From NCBI RefSeq assembly GCF_002794255.1, contig NZ_PGGW01000069.1, positions 248,001 to 312,000 on the forward strand: a stretch of DNA of 64,000 nt. The letters are read 5' to 3'. The first letter of the stretch is position 1, and every line of letters starts with the position of its first letter. This document shows positions 30,955-40,524 of the stretch, one piece after another. The position numbers and the translations under genes were made by a program. The stretch comes from Streptomyces carminius. Lineage in GTDB: Bacteria; Actinomycetota; Actinomycetes; Streptomycetales; Streptomycetaceae. The notes under the pieces are model-generated. The model was not told the DNA's origin, ran no database searches, and was given only the letters and a program-made list of their open reading frames with translations.

Positions 30955-32295
30955 CTAGTCCTCACCGCCCACCGGCTCCGGCGGCGCCGGACGCGCGGAC
31001 GACGCTGCCGACGGCGCCGCCGGGAGGGCGGCGAGCCGCGGCAGCAACTGGGCGGTCAGCAGCGTGGACAGCGCCGAGGTGTCGCCGCCCTCCGCCCCGT
31101 CGGTGCGGACCACCACCGGCCGCGGAGCGCTGCCCGCCAGGGCCGCGCCGACCTCCAGCCGGCGGCGGGCCAGCTCGTACTGGAGGACCGCCCGGTTGTC
31201 GCGGTACGCCTGCGCCAGCCGGCGCTGGGCGCGGGCCTCGTTCTCCGCGGCGATCAGCCCGCTGCGCCCGCGGGTCTCGATCTCGAACCGCACCCGCTGC
31301 GCGTTGGTCTCCTGCTCCTCCAGGAGTTGGGCGACCTCCTCGCGGGCCTTGTTCAGCGCGGCCTTCACCTCGACGATGCGCGCGTCGCGCACCTTCTTCG
31401 CCCGCTCGATGTCCATCTGGAGGCTGTCGATGCGGCGCTTGCGGGTCAGGCCCCATTCCTGGTCGTACGCGGCGCGCTCCTTGGCGACCCGCTCCCGGGT
31501 GGCCAGGTGCTGCTGGTACTGGGTGGGCAGCTGCACCTCCGGGATGTTGGAGCCGGTGATGCGCACCCCGTAGCGGGAGAGCTGGCGGTTGAGCAGCTCC
31601 TGCATGTCGGCCACGTCCGAGCCGCGCAGGTCGTAGGCCCGCTCGGTGCGCACCCTGCGGGCCCGCTGCCGGATGGCGTCCTGCACCGCGCTGGACAGCA
31701 CCAGGTCGAAGTTGCCCGCGCCGATGGTGCGCACGAACAGCACCGCGTCGATGATGCGGAACTTCAGGAAGAACTCGATCGACCGCAGCGGCACGTTCTC
31801 CTGCGTCGGGCAGGCCATCACCGGGGCCGAGTAGGGGATCTCGGTGGCGGTGTCCACCACGAAGTCCACCCGCGACCACGGGTGCCACAGGTAGTGGCGG
31901 CCCGGGTCCAGGGTGCGGACGACGGCGCCGTAGCGGGTCAGGACCCCGTTGGTGCCCTGCTCGATCTCCACGATCGAGGAACGCCACCACCACAGCCCGC
32001 CGGCCAGCAGGGACACCACGCCGAGGGCGTACGAGAGCCCGGCCAGGGCGTCGCTCACGTCACCGGAGAGCCCGTCGGAGTCCCCTGCGCCCCCCGCGGT
32101 CAGCATCACCCCGGTCAGCAGCGCGAACACCCCGAACCACAGCGGCAGCAGCCACCACAGCCGGCGCCGGTGACGGGGGATGATGACCGGGACCAGGGTG
32201 CCCGCCTCGCCGCCGCGCAGCAGCCGGGCGACCTCGCTCCAGGGGGCCACCGCCTCGGAGATGACCGACCTGCGGCTCATGGGTACGGTGCTCAC
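30955..32295 (-). CDS. SPFH/band-7 domain membrane protein
   Basis: A 446-residue protein. Two membrane helices at about residues 45-67 and 84-102 precede an SPFH domain (EIEQGTNGVLTRYGAVVRTL to about residue 270, with PGRHYLWHPWSRVDFV) and a long coiled coil rich in Glu, Arg, Ala and Lys (270-390). The tail is Ala/Pro-rich. SPFH proteins form ring-like membrane scaffolds (flotillin, stomatin, HflKC). Its ATG overlaps the stop of the upstream SPFH gene, so the two proteins likely form one hetero-oligomer, as HflK and HflC do. No protease partner is encoded nearby. Confidence 0.85.
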   Translation of the reverse strand: MSTVPMSRRSVISEAVAPWSEVARLLRGGEAGTLVPVIIPRHRRRLWWLLPLWFGVFALLTGVMLTAGGAGDSDGLSGDVSDALAGLSYALGVVSLLAGGLWWWRSSIVEIEQGTNGVLTRYGAVVRTLDPGRHYLWHPWSRVDFVVDTATEIPYSAPVMACPTQENVPLRSIEFFLKFRIIDAVLFVRTIGAGNFDLVLSSAVQDAIRQRARRVRTERAYDLRGSDVADMQELLNRQLSRYGVRITGSNIPEVQLPTQYQQHLATRERVAKERAAYDQEWGLTRKRRIDSLQMDIERAKKVRDARIVEVKAALNKAREEVAQLLEEQETNAQRVRFEIETRGRSGLIAAENEARAQRRLAQAYRDNRAVLQYELARRRLEVGAALAGSAPRPVVVRTDGAEGGDTSALSTLLTAQLLPRLAALPAAPSAASSARPAPPEPVGGED

Positions 32296-34040
32296 TCCGC
32301 GGCCTCCTCGGACGTTCCGGTGGTTCCGGTGGTCTCAGTGGTTCCGGTGGTCTCACTGCTTCCGGCCGCGTCGGCCGCCTCGGACGCCACGGGCACCCCG
32401 GACGTCTCCGGTGCCCGGGGCGCTCCGGTCGTCGCCTCCGACGGCACGGTCGGCCGCTCCTCCGCCTCCGCCAGCAGGACCTGGATCTCCTCCTGGCGTC
32501 CGGCGATACGGTCGGAGACCTCTCCCAGCCGGCCGCGCACGGCCGCCATGTCTGCCTCCGTGAACAGCTCCGCGCCCCGCTCGCCGACCATCTCCCGGGC
32601 CAGCCGGAGGAAGTCGACCCCCGCCGCGCCGCCGGGCTCCCCGCCGCCGACCCGCACCAGCTGCGGCAGATGGTCGGCCACCTGCTCCAGGGTGTCCAGG
32701 ACCTGCTGCTGGTAGCGGTACTCCAGGATCTCCGGGGCCTCGGCGGCGGTCACCGCGCGGATGTCCAGGGACTGCGCCTCCAGCAGCGCCGCGTTGGCCT
32801 TCGCCTCCGACTCGGCCTGCACGTAGCGCTGCCGGGCCAGCGCACGGGCCCGGTTGGTCTCCCGCTCCACGGCGGTGTCCATCTGCGCCTGGTACTGGGC
32901 GATCTCCGCCTGGATCCCGGAGAGCGTCTCCCGCAGGGAGGCCAGCTCCCTGGTGAGGTCGCCCTCGTCCTGCTCCTTGCGGAGCTGGAGGGCGTACTCG
33001 TGGGTGTACGCCTCCTTGGCGACCCGCACCATCTCCGGTGCCGCCAGGTCCATGCGGTAGTTGCGGTCGGCGGGCTCGGCGTGCGTGATGTTGGCGTTGG
33101 TCAGCTCCACCGCCGGCTGGAACTGCTGGTTGAGCTGCTCCAGGAGCCGTCCGGTGTCCTCACCGACCATGTCGTAGATCCCGGCGGCCTCCTGCTCGTA
33201 GATCAGGCTGCGGATGGTCTCGCTGACCGCGTTGCTCAGCTTTTCCTCGAAGCCGCGGACCGCGCCGAGGGTGTAGACGAACTCCACCGGATCGCTGATC
33301 CGGAACTGGATGAACAGGTCGATGGAGGCCTTCACCCCGCTGCGGGTGGGCGCCTCGCGCACCGGCGCGTTGAACGGGTACTCGCGGGTGGTGTTCAGGA
33401 TGTACGACACCCGCTTCCACGGGTTCAGCAGGATGACCCGGCCGGGGCCGACCACCTGCTCCAGCTTCCCGAACCGGGTGATCAGCGCCTGGCAGCCCTC
33501 CGGCACCATCACCATGCCCTGCCGCCACCAGACGAAGCCCACCGCCAGCAGCGCCAGCAGCCAGTAGTGGACGCCGAAGAAGGGGTTGGTCAGGACACCG
33601 CCCCCGGCGGCGACGGCGATCGAGGTGCCCACCGCGCCCACCACGAGCAGCAGCAGCACCGGAAGCATGCTCAGCAGGGAGCGCCCGCGCGGCAGCACCA
33701 TCGGACAGATGGCGTGCACCGGCTCCCCTCCCTCGCGCCGCTGCTCGCTGCGGTTGAGCGTCTCGCCGGCCTCCGCCAGCGGGACGCTCTCCTGCGTCAT
33801 GACGGTGGCGATGGAGCCGCCCTGCTCCCGGGCCGCCGGGAAGTCGGCCGGATCCATGCCGTCCTGCTGCGGCTCCGCCCGCTCCCCCCGCTCCCCCCGC
33901 GGGCGGCCCCCGCCTCCGGCGGACTCCTGCCCGCCTCCGCCGCGCACCCGGCGGCGCACTTCCTCCTCGGCGACGTCGCGCGGGGAGGCGCCCCCGGCGA
34001 CCGTCTGCGCGATTCTCCTGATGTTCTCTGTTCGTGCCAC
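32292..34040 (-). CDS. SPFH/band-7 domain membrane protein, first of the pair
   Basis: A 582-residue protein. The N-terminal 115 residues are soluble and charged (DVAEEEVRRRVRGGGG region). Two membrane helices (about residues 118-140 and 148-165) precede the SPFH domain (MVPEGCQALITRFGKLEQVV, PWKRVSYILNTTREYPF) and a coiled coil with RALARQRYVQAESEAKANAA, typical of flotillin/stomatin. The tail is Thr/Glu/Gly-rich (TTGTTETTGTTGTSEE). The GTG at 34040 gives MARTENIRRIAQ; only a weak GGGCAG precedes it. It is the first gene of a two-gene operon. Its leader is one copy of the ~75-bp direct repeat. Confidence 0.85.
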   Translation of the reverse strand: MARTENIRRIAQTVAGGASPRDVAEEEVRRRVRGGGGQESAGGGGRPRGERGERAEPQQDGMDPADFPAAREQGGSIATVMTQESVPLAEAGETLNRSEQRREGGEPVHAICPMVLPRGRSLLSMLPVLLLLVVGAVGTSIAVAAGGGVLTNPFFGVHYWLLALLAVGFVWWRQGMVMVPEGCQALITRFGKLEQVVGPGRVILLNPWKRVSYILNTTREYPFNAPVREAPTRSGVKASIDLFIQFRISDPVEFVYTLGAVRGFEEKLSNAVSETIRSLIYEQEAAGIYDMVGEDTGRLLEQLNQQFQPAVELTNANITHAEPADRNYRMDLAAPEMVRVAKEAYTHEYALQLRKEQDEGDLTRELASLRETLSGIQAEIAQYQAQMDTAVERETNRARALARQRYVQAESEAKANAALLEAQSLDIRAVTAAEAPEILEYRYQQQVLDTLEQVADHLPQLVRVGGGEPGGAAGVDFLRLAREMVGERGAELFTEADMAAVRGRLGEVSDRIAGRQEEIQVLLAEAEERPTVPSEATTGAPRAPETSGVPVASEAADAAGSSETTGTTETTGTTGTSEEAAE

Positions 34041-34060
34041 GTCTGCCCTTCGCCGTCGTC

Positions 34061-34138
34061 GGTCGCGGTCGTGCCGTGTCGGACGTGTCAGGCCCATCAC
34101 AACACGAGGGGCGGGCGAAGGCACGGCGGGGGCGGCGA
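34061..34138. repeat. Direct repeat copy 1 (leader of the SPFH operon)
   Basis: About 75 bp from GGTCGCGGTCGTGCC to GGCACGGCGGGGGCGGCGAG, nearly identical to 41026-41098 and in the same orientation; a few substitutions and short indels separate them. This copy lies directly upstream of the SPFH gene (read leftward) and so includes its leader or promoter. The pair brackets the NRPS operon. Confidence 0.8.
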
Positions 34139-34274
34139 GTTGACGCAGAAGGGCCGGGGGAACGGGGGAAGCGGGGAGCCCGCGGCCGGGACCGGTCCGC
34201 CGCGCGGCTTCCTCCCCTCCCGCCCTCTCCTCCCGCTTCCCCCCTCCGCCGTGGCCGGCGGACGCCCGAACCGG

Positions 34275-37200
34275 TCAGCCGGGCCGGCCGTCCGCCGGCC
34301 GCGGCGGGGGGAGGAAGCCGTCGCGCACGAACGAGCGCACCCAGCGGGCGAACAGCGCGTCGTCGACCACGGCACAGGTCACCCCGCTCGGCCGCAGTGC
34401 GCGACGGGTGGCCGAGGAGTCGAAGACGGGGGAGTCGGCGCGGATCTCACCGGACGGTGCGGAGCCCGTCGGCGGCAGGAGACCGAGCAGCGGGAAGGCC
34501 GCGTTGCCCGGGTCCTGTTCCACCCGCCGGTGCCACACCTCCAGCGGGACGTCGTCCAGGCGGTAGCCGAGCGCGCGGAGCCTGGCCGCGATGTCGGTGA
34601 AGGGCAGGAGGCGTTCGCTGGAGAGGTGGTAAGTGCGGCCCGCGGTCGAGGGATCGGCGGACAGGACGCCGATGGCGGCGCTCACGTAGTCGACGGGGAC
34701 CAGGTCGAAGTCGGCGGAGTAGTCGCAGGGGGACAGCCCGGCCTGGACACAGCCCTTCACCAGCAGCCAGAGGAAGTCCGAGGTCTGGCAGACACCACTG
34801 GCGGTCTCCCCGCTGATCCGGGTGGGGCGGAACACGGTCACGGGTATGCCGCGCTCCCTGGCCTGGGCCACCAGCGCCTCGGCCGCACACTTGGTCCGGG
34901 CGTACCCGTTGCGCAGCAGTGCCCCGCTGCCGGGTGGGCGCGTGGGCGGGACGCGGTCGCCCGGCGGCCCGTCGGGGGGGAAGACACCGACGGTGGAGAC
35001 GTGGTGCACCGGCACGGTGCGGTGGGCGGCGGCCAGCCGCAGTATCTCGGCGGTGCCGTCGACGTTGACGGCCTTGAGCTGCTCATAGGTGTGGGTGAGG
35101 TTCACGGCGGCACCGCTGTGGTACACCGCGTCGACGGAGCGCGCCAGCCGGTCGAAGGTCCGCCGGTCGAGGCCGAGGCGGGGCAGGCCCAGATCGCCGG
35201 CCAGCGGCCGGATGCGGGACTCGTAGTGCCCGCGCCACAGCCGGTAGCGCTCCAGGGTGCGGCGCAGCCGCTTGCGGGCGGCCGCGGTGTCGTCCGCGCG
35301 GACCAGGCAGTGCACCGTGGCACCGGTGCGTTCGAGCAGGTCGCGCAGGAGGAACGCGCCGAGGAACCCGGTGGCTCCGGTCAGGAGGAGGTGGCGGGGG
35401 CGGGCCGTCGCCGGGACCACCTCGGACGCGGCGGTGATCCCGGGGTCGAGGACGGCGCGCGCGGCGAGCCCCGTCTCCCGCGGGGCGGCACCGGCCCTGC
35501 GGACCAGGGCGGCGAGGGCGGAGACGGTGGGGGCCGCGAAGACGTCGGCGGGGCGGAGGTCCAGACCCAGTTCGCCGCGGAGCCGCACGGCGAGGCGTAC
35601 GGCGAGGAGCGAGTTGCCGCCGCTGGAGAAGAAGTCGTCGTCCGGGCCGAGGCGGTCGGTGCGCAGGACGTCGGTCCAGACGGCGGCCAGGTCGTGTTCG
35701 AGGCCGTCGGAGAGGACGCGTTCCCCGGACGTCGCGGGGCGCGGGGCCCGGACGGCGGACGAGTGCAGCCGGAGGACGGCCGCCCGGTCGGTCTTGCCGC
35801 TGGCGGTGCGGGGCAGGGCGGGGACCCGGACCGGGCGGGAAGGGACGAGGTAGTGCGGCAGCCGGTCCCGCAGCGTCCGGTGCACCCGGTCCGGGTCCGC
35901 CGTCCCGGTGAAGCAGGCCGCCAGCCGCCTCTCCTCGGGGCCGGTGCCGTCCACCACGACGACCGCCTCCGTCACACCGGGAACCGCCTTGAGCGCGGCC
36001 TCCGCCTCTCCCGGCTCGACGCGGTAACCGCGGATCTTGACCTGGTCGTCGCTGCGGCCCAGGAACTGGACCGTGCCGTCGGCCAGGAACCTTCCCAGGT
36101 CACCGGTGCGGTAGAGAAGCCCCGAGGGGGAGGGGCCGGGGGAGGGGGCGGAGAGGTCGGGGGGGTCGGGGACGAAGCGCCGGGTGTGCGCGGCCTCGTC
36201 CGAGAGGTAGCCAAGGGCCACCCCGTCGCCCGCGACGCAGATCTCGCCCACGGCTCCGACCGGGCGCGGCCGGAGCCGCCCGTCGAGGATGTGGACTCTG
36301 CTGCCGGGGACCGGCCGCCCGATCGGCGGCCGGTCCGGCCAGGCCGCGGGGGCACCGGTGAGCCGGTGGGCGGTGACGACGTGGGTCTCGGACGGCCCGT
36401 ACTGGTTCTCCAGCCGCGCCCGGGGGCAGCCGGCGAAGAACTCCCTGATCGCCGGGGTCACGTACAGCTCCTCCCCCGAGGTGATCACCTCACGGAGGCT
36501 GTCGGCGCGGCGGCCGACCGCGACGGCGTAGGAGGCGAGCTGCTGGAGCGCGACGTAGGGCAGGAAGAGACGCTCGGCCGAGTGCCGCTCGACGAGATCG
36601 AGGACGCGGTGCGGGTCGCCCCGGACGGCGTCCGGCACGAGGACGAGGGTGCCCCCGGAGGCCCAGGTGCTGAAGATCTCCTGGAACGCCACGTCGAAGC
36701 CGAGCGGCGCGAACTGCAGGGTGCGCGTGCCGTCCACCGCGCCGGAGGACCGGCACTGCCAGGCCACGAGCGCGGCGAGCGAGCGGTGGGGCATCGCCAC
36801 CCCCTTCGGCCGCCCGGTGGAACCGGAGGTGTACACGACGTAGGCGAGGTCGTCGGGCGTGACGGACGGCAGTGCCGCGGACGGGGCGGTGGGAGCGTCG
36901 GCGGGGGAGGGGGCGTCCGCCAGGAGAAGCGTGGGCACGCCGGGCGGGACCGGGACCGGGCCGGTGGCCGCCTCGCCTCCGGTGAGCAGGGCGGCCGCCC
37001 CGCTGTCGCGGATCATGAGGGCGGCGCGCTCCGCCGGCAGGGCGGGGTCGATCGGCACGCAGGCACCGCCGGCGCGCAGCACCGCCAGTACGGCGACCAG
37101 GGCGTCGGCCGAGCGTTCCAGGCGGATGCCGACGCGCTTCCCGGCGAGGCCGCGGGCCACCAGCCACCGCGCGAGGGAGTCCGCGGCCGCCTGAAGCGCC

Positions 37201-38675
37201 GCGTACGTCAGCCGCCGCCCGCCGTCGACGACGGCCAGGCCGTCCGGCAGCAGCCGGGCGGTCCGTGCGACGGCCTCGTGGGCGAGCGGCCGGTCGCCGG
37301 CCGGCTCGGGGCCGTGGGCGAACCGGTCGGTGACCAGCCGCCGTTCCGCCCCGGACATGACCGCCAGGTCGTCCACCGCCCGGTCGGGGTGGCGCACGGC
37401 GTCGGCGAGCAGGGCGAGGAAGCGTTCCGCGAGCCGGTCCGCGGTGCCGCGGTCGAGGATTCCGGCCGCGTACTCCAGCCTGCCCAGGTAGCCCCCGTCC
37501 CGGGGGACGAGGTGGAGGAAGACGTCGAACTTGGCCGTGCCGTTGTGGCCGTACAGCCGCTCGGTGGTGACGCCGGGCAGGCGCAGCCCGGGGGCGCGGG
37601 CGTCGTCCACGGTGAACACGATCTGGAACAGCGGGTTCCTGGACCGGGTCCGCTCACCGGCCAGCTCCCGCACCAGCCGGCCGTACGGCGCGCCGCGGTG
37701 CGCCACGGCACCGCGTACGACGGCGCTCGTGGCGGCGACGAGCTCCCGGAACGGCCGGCCGGGCCGGACGCGCTGGCGCAGCGGCATGATGTCGGTGAGG
37801 CAGGCGATCAGCGGTTCGAGCTCCCAGCGGTCCCGTCGGCTGACCGGGGTGCCCAGCACGATGTCCTCCTGGCCCCCGAGCCTGCCGACCAGGGCGGACA
37901 GGGCCGCGGTGAGCAGCACGAAGGGCGTGGTGCGAAGGTCGCGGCAGGCCCGGCGGACGGCGTCCCCCAGCTCCGGTCCGACGGTGAACTCGACCAGGCC
38001 GCCCTCCTCGCCCGGCACCGGTGGGCGCGGGCGGTCCAGGGGGAAGGCGGACTCGGCGGGCGCGCCGTCCAGCGTCCGCCGCCAGTACTCCATGGCCGCG
38101 TCGGCCGCGGCCGTCTCCCGGCGGCGGGCCGCCGCGTACTCGCCGAACGACAGGGGCAGCTCCGGGAGATCCGGGGCACGGTCCTCGACGGCGGCCCGGT
38201 ACAGCTCGCTGAACTCCTCGTCCAGCAGCCGCAGGCTCCATCCGTCGATGACGGCGTGGTGCAGGGCGACGGCCAGGACGGCGTCGCGCTCACCGATACG
38301 CAGCAGGGTCGCCCTGAGCAAGGGGGGCCGGTCCGCCGGCAGCGGGACGGAGACCGCCGCGCGGACGGCTTCCGGCACGTCCTCGGCAGTGACCGGACGG
38401 ATGTCGAGCGGCACCCGGGCGGGAGGGGACACCACCTGCACGCTGTCGCCATCCTCCAGGACCAGAGCGGTGCGCAGCGGCTCGTGGCGCGCGACGACCG
38501 CGGTCAGCGCGGTCTCGACGGCCGCGGTGTCGACGGCGCCGCGCAGCCGGTGGATCCAGGACTCCACATAGCGGCGGGCCCCGGCCTGGAACTGGTCGTT
38601 GAGCCAGATGGACTCCTGCTCCCAGGACATGGGGTACCTGGGCGTGGGGTGGGGAGCTGCGGGGTGGGGGGTCAC
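34275..38675 (-). CDS. Nonribosomal peptide synthetase, C-A-T-R
   Basis: A 1,466-residue single-module NRPS. The condensation domain has HHAVIDGW (His140, Asp144). The adenylation domain has YTSGSTGRPKG (615-625) and TASGKTDR with Lys961. The carrier domain has GGNSL with the pantetheine Ser1022. The C-terminal thioester reductase has TGATGFLG (1099-1106) and the Tyr1258/Lys1262 pair. The residues lining the A pocket, placed by eye on the PheA frame, are D661 V662 Q665 F704 I731 S733 Q758 V766 V767. They resemble proline-type codes only partly, so no amino acid is assigned. The reductase should release the peptide as an aldehyde or alcohol. The stop region lies 234 bp from the SPFH start; its start overlaps the upstream A-domain gene. 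Confidence 0.9.
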   Translation of the reverse strand: MTPHPAAPHPTPRYPMSWEQESIWLNDQFQAGARRYVESWIHRLRGAVDTAAVETALTAVVARHEPLRTALVLEDGDSVQVVSPPARVPLDIRPVTAEDVPEAVRAAVSVPLPADRPPLLRATLLRIGERDAVLAVALHHAVIDGWSLRLLDEEFSELYRAAVEDRAPDLPELPLSFGEYAAARRRETAAADAAMEYWRRTLDGAPAESAFPLDRPRPPVPGEEGGLVEFTVGPELGDAVRRACRDLRTTPFVLLTAALSALVGRLGGQEDIVLGTPVSRRDRWELEPLIACLTDIMPLRQRVRPGRPFRELVAATSAVVRGAVAHRGAPYGRLVRELAGERTRSRNPLFQIVFTVDDARAPGLRLPGVTTERLYGHNGTAKFDVFLHLVPRDGGYLGRLEYAAGILDRGTADRLAERFLALLADAVRHPDRAVDDLAVMSGAERRLVTDRFAHGPEPAGDRPLAHEAVARTARLLPDGLAVVDGGRRLTYAALQAAADSLARWLVARGLAGKRVGIRLERSADALVAVLAVLRAGGACVPIDPALPAERAALMIRDSGAAALLTGGEAATGPVPVPPGVPTLLLADAPSPADAPTAPSAALPSVTPDDLAYVVYTSGSTGRPKGVAMPHRSLAALVAWQCRSSGAVDGTRTLQFAPLGFDVAFQEIFSTWASGGTLVLVPDAVRGDPHRVLDLVERHSAERLFLPYVALQQLASYAVAVGRRADSLREVITSGEELYVTPAIREFFAGCPRARLENQYGPSETHVVTAHRLTGAPAAWPDRPPIGRPVPGSRVHILDGRLRPRPVGAVGEICVAGDGVALGYLSDEAAHTRRFVPDPPDLSAPSPGPSPSGLLYRTGDLGRFLADGTVQFLGRSDDQVKIRGYRVEPGEAEAALKAVPGVTEAVVVVDGTGPEERRLAACFTGTADPDRVHRTLRDRLPHYLVPSRPVRVPALPRTASGKTDRAAVLRLHSSAVRAPRPATSGERVLSDGLEHDLAAVWTDVLRTDRLGPDDDFFSSGGNSLLAVRLAVRLRGELGLDLRPADVFAAPTVSALAALVRRAGAAPRETGLAARAVLDPGITAASEVVPATARPRHLLLTGATGFLGAFLLRDLLERTGATVHCLVRADDTAAARKRLRRTLERYRLWRGHYESRIRPLAGDLGLPRLGLDRRTFDRLARSVDAVYHSGAAVNLTHTYEQLKAVNVDGTAEILRLAAAHRTVPVHHVSTVGVFPPDGPPGDRVPPTRPPGSGALLRNGYARTKCAAEALVAQARERGIPVTVFRPTRISGETASGVCQTSDFLWLLVKGCVQAGLSPCDYSADFDLVPVDYVSAAIGVLSADPSTAGRTYHLSSERLLPFTDIAARLRALGYRLDDVPLEVWHRRVEQDPGNAAFPLLGLLPPTGSAPSGEIRADSPVFDSSATRRALRPSGVTCAVVDDALFARWVRSFVRDGFLPPPRPADGRPG

Positions 38676-40264
38676 GCGTCACCTTCCGTCGTGTCGTGTG
38701 ATCGCAGTGAGCCGGCCAGCGCGGCCCGGTCCAGCTTTCCGCCGGCGGTGAGCGGCAGACCGTCCCTGCGGTGCACGAGATCCGGTACGAGATGGCGCGG
38801 GAGCCCGGCGGCCAGCGCCCGGCGCACGGTCCGCGGCTGCGGGAGGTCCGGCGCCCCGGCGGTACCGTCGCAGGTGTAGAAGAGCGCCGTCCGCTCGTAC
38901 GCGCCGCTCTGCCCGCGGACCGGGACGACCGCGCAGTCACCCACTCCCGGCAGGGCCCGGGTGAAGGCCTCGACCTCCTCCGGCGCCACCCGGTGCCCCC
39001 TGATCTTGACCTGCCGGTCGGAGCGCCCGGTGAAGTGCAGCAGACCGTCGGGGTCCTGGAATCCGAGGTCTCCCGTGCGGTGGACGCGGGTGCGGCGGCC
39101 GTCGAGGACCAGGGTCGGGAAACGGCGTGCCGTGAGCGCGGGATCACCGAGGTAGCCGAGGGCGACGCCGTCCCCGGAGACGCAGATCTCCCCGACCCGG
39201 CCGGGTTCGGCGGGCCGTCCGTCCGCCAGTACGTGGACCTGCCGACCCGGTACCGGATGGCCCAGCGGGATGCCGGACGGCAGATCGCAGTCCGGCCGCT
39301 CTATCCGCCGGGCGGTGGCGAACACACAGGTCTCGACGGGACCGTAGCCGTTCGTCAGCGCGGTCCCGGGGTGCCGGTCGAGGAACGCGCGGACCCTGGG
39401 CACCGAGAGCCGCTCGCCGCCGGTGAGGACGTGGCGCAGCCCCCGGAAGCAGCCGGGGTCCTCGTCCGTGAAGAGGTTGAACAGCGAGGCGGTGAGCCAC
39501 ACCGTGTCGACGCCGTCCCGGTCGGCGAGTGCGCGCAGGGTCCCGGGCAGCAGGTAGTCCCCGTCCAGGAGGACGCAGGTGCCGCCGTTGGTCAGGGGCC
39601 CCCAGGTCTCCATGGTGAAGGCGTCCCAGCTCACGGGTGCGGCCTGGGGCATCACCGGGGCGGACGGGAACGGCTCGAAGCCGCCGCCGAAGAGGCTGGT
39701 GGTCGCCCCGTGGCCGGAGACCACGGCCTTCGGGTCGCCCGTGGTGCCGGAGGTGAAGAAGACCGTCGCGGGGGCGGCCGGACCGGTGGGGCCGCCGGGT
39801 TCGGCCGGCGGGTCCGGGCGCGTGGCGGACAGCTCCGCCGCGCGGCGGACGTCGTGCGACGGAGGAGTCCACACCGGGCCGCTCCAGCCGGCGGGCGCGC
39901 CGGGGGCGACGGTCACCCGGGGGCGCAGCATCCCGAGCAGCCGGTGGATCCGGCCGGCGGGCCACCCCGGGTCCAGGGCCGCGTACGCCGCCCCGGTCTT
40001 GAGCACGGCGAGCAGCACCGTCACCAGCTTCGCCGACCGGGGCAGCAGCACCGGCACGAAGCCGCCCGGTCCGGCGCCCCGCTCCCGGAGCGCGGCGGCC
40101 CAGGCCTCGGACGCCGCGTCCAGTTCCGCGTAGCTGATCCGGGCCGGGCCCCGGACCAGGGCGACGGCGTCCGGGGTGGTCCGGGAGTGGTGCCCGACCG
40201 CCGTGTGGATGGGAGGGGGAACGGCCGGGGGGCGCGGCAGGCGGGTGTCGGCACGGACGTTCAA
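38672..40264 (-). CDS. Free-standing NRPS adenylation enzyme, probably valine
   Basis: A 530-residue A domain with core motifs TSGTTGDPK (171-179), GYGPVET (306-312), YRTGD-equivalent VHRTGDLGF and a C-terminal TAGGKLDR. Pocket residues by eye are D214 A215 M218 W256 L280 G282 G306 V314 F315 plus Lys. This is close to the valine codes DALWIGGTF/DAFWIGGTF. It activates an amino acid and loads it onto the free carrier protein encoded just upstream. Its stop and start overlap the neighbours by four bases, so all three genes are translated together. Confidence 0.88.
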   Translation of the reverse strand: MNVRADTRLPRPPAVPPPIHTAVGHHSRTTPDAVALVRGPARISYAELDAASEAWAAALRERGAGPGGFVPVLLPRSAKLVTVLLAVLKTGAAYAALDPGWPAGRIHRLLGMLRPRVTVAPGAPAGWSGPVWTPPSHDVRRAAELSATRPDPPAEPGGPTGPAAPATVFFTSGTTGDPKAVVSGHGATTSLFGGGFEPFPSAPVMPQAAPVSWDAFTMETWGPLTNGGTCVLLDGDYLLPGTLRALADRDGVDTVWLTASLFNLFTDEDPGCFRGLRHVLTGGERLSVPRVRAFLDRHPGTALTNGYGPVETCVFATARRIERPDCDLPSGIPLGHPVPGRQVHVLADGRPAEPGRVGEICVSGDGVALGYLGDPALTARRFPTLVLDGRRTRVHRTGDLGFQDPDGLLHFTGRSDRQVKIRGHRVAPEEVEAFTRALPGVGDCAVVPVRGQSGAYERTALFYTCDGTAGAPDLPQPRTVRRALAAGLPRHLVPDLVHRRDGLPLTAGGKLDRAALAGSLRSHDTTEGDA

Positions 40265-40524
40265 CGGGCCTCCCGGGCCGCGGACACCACCGCGGCGAAC
40301 CCGGCGAGGTCTTCGCTGTCGAGCAGCGCCTCGGGGCCGATGTCAAGGGCGAACTCCCGGCTGACGCGCAGGCATATCCGTATCGCGTCGAGGGAGGTGC
40401 CGCCGATGTCGTAGAAACTGTCGGTCGGCCGGTGGGGGCCGGAACCGGTCACTTCGCCCACGATGGAGAGGACGACCTCTGCCGTGGGTCTGGTGCTCTC
40501 GTCCGTCGTCAACGGGTCCGGCAT
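40261..40524 (-). CDS. Free-standing peptidyl carrier protein
   Basis: An 87-residue carrier with the pantetheine site GGTSLDAIRI (Ser44) and the helical fold of NRPS T domains. The ATG at 40524 has GAAGGGG upstream; a longer start at 40575 is less likely. First gene of the T / A / C-A-T-R operon. It holds the first amino acid (predicted Val), which the C domain of the large enzyme would join to the second. No thioesterase or MbtH-like gene is seen in the window, and the phosphopantetheinyl transferase must come from elsewhere. Confidence 0.88.
   Translation of the reverse strand: MPDPLTTDESTRPTAEVVLSIVGEVTGSGPHRPTDSFYDIGGTSLDAIRICLRVSREFALDIGPEALLDSEDLAGFAAVVSAAREAR

Noticed and set aside
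34275..38675. Proline as the substrate of the second A domain
   Set aside because: The pocket read by eye (DVQFISQVV) shares some positions with proline codes but differs at two key ones, so I left it unassigned.
32670..38879. A 2,069-codon open frame on the plus strand
   Set aside because: It is antisense to the SPFH and NRPS genes, which have clear conserved motifs. Long antisense frames are expected in very GC-rich DNA, and the translation is low-complexity Gly/Arg/Gln.
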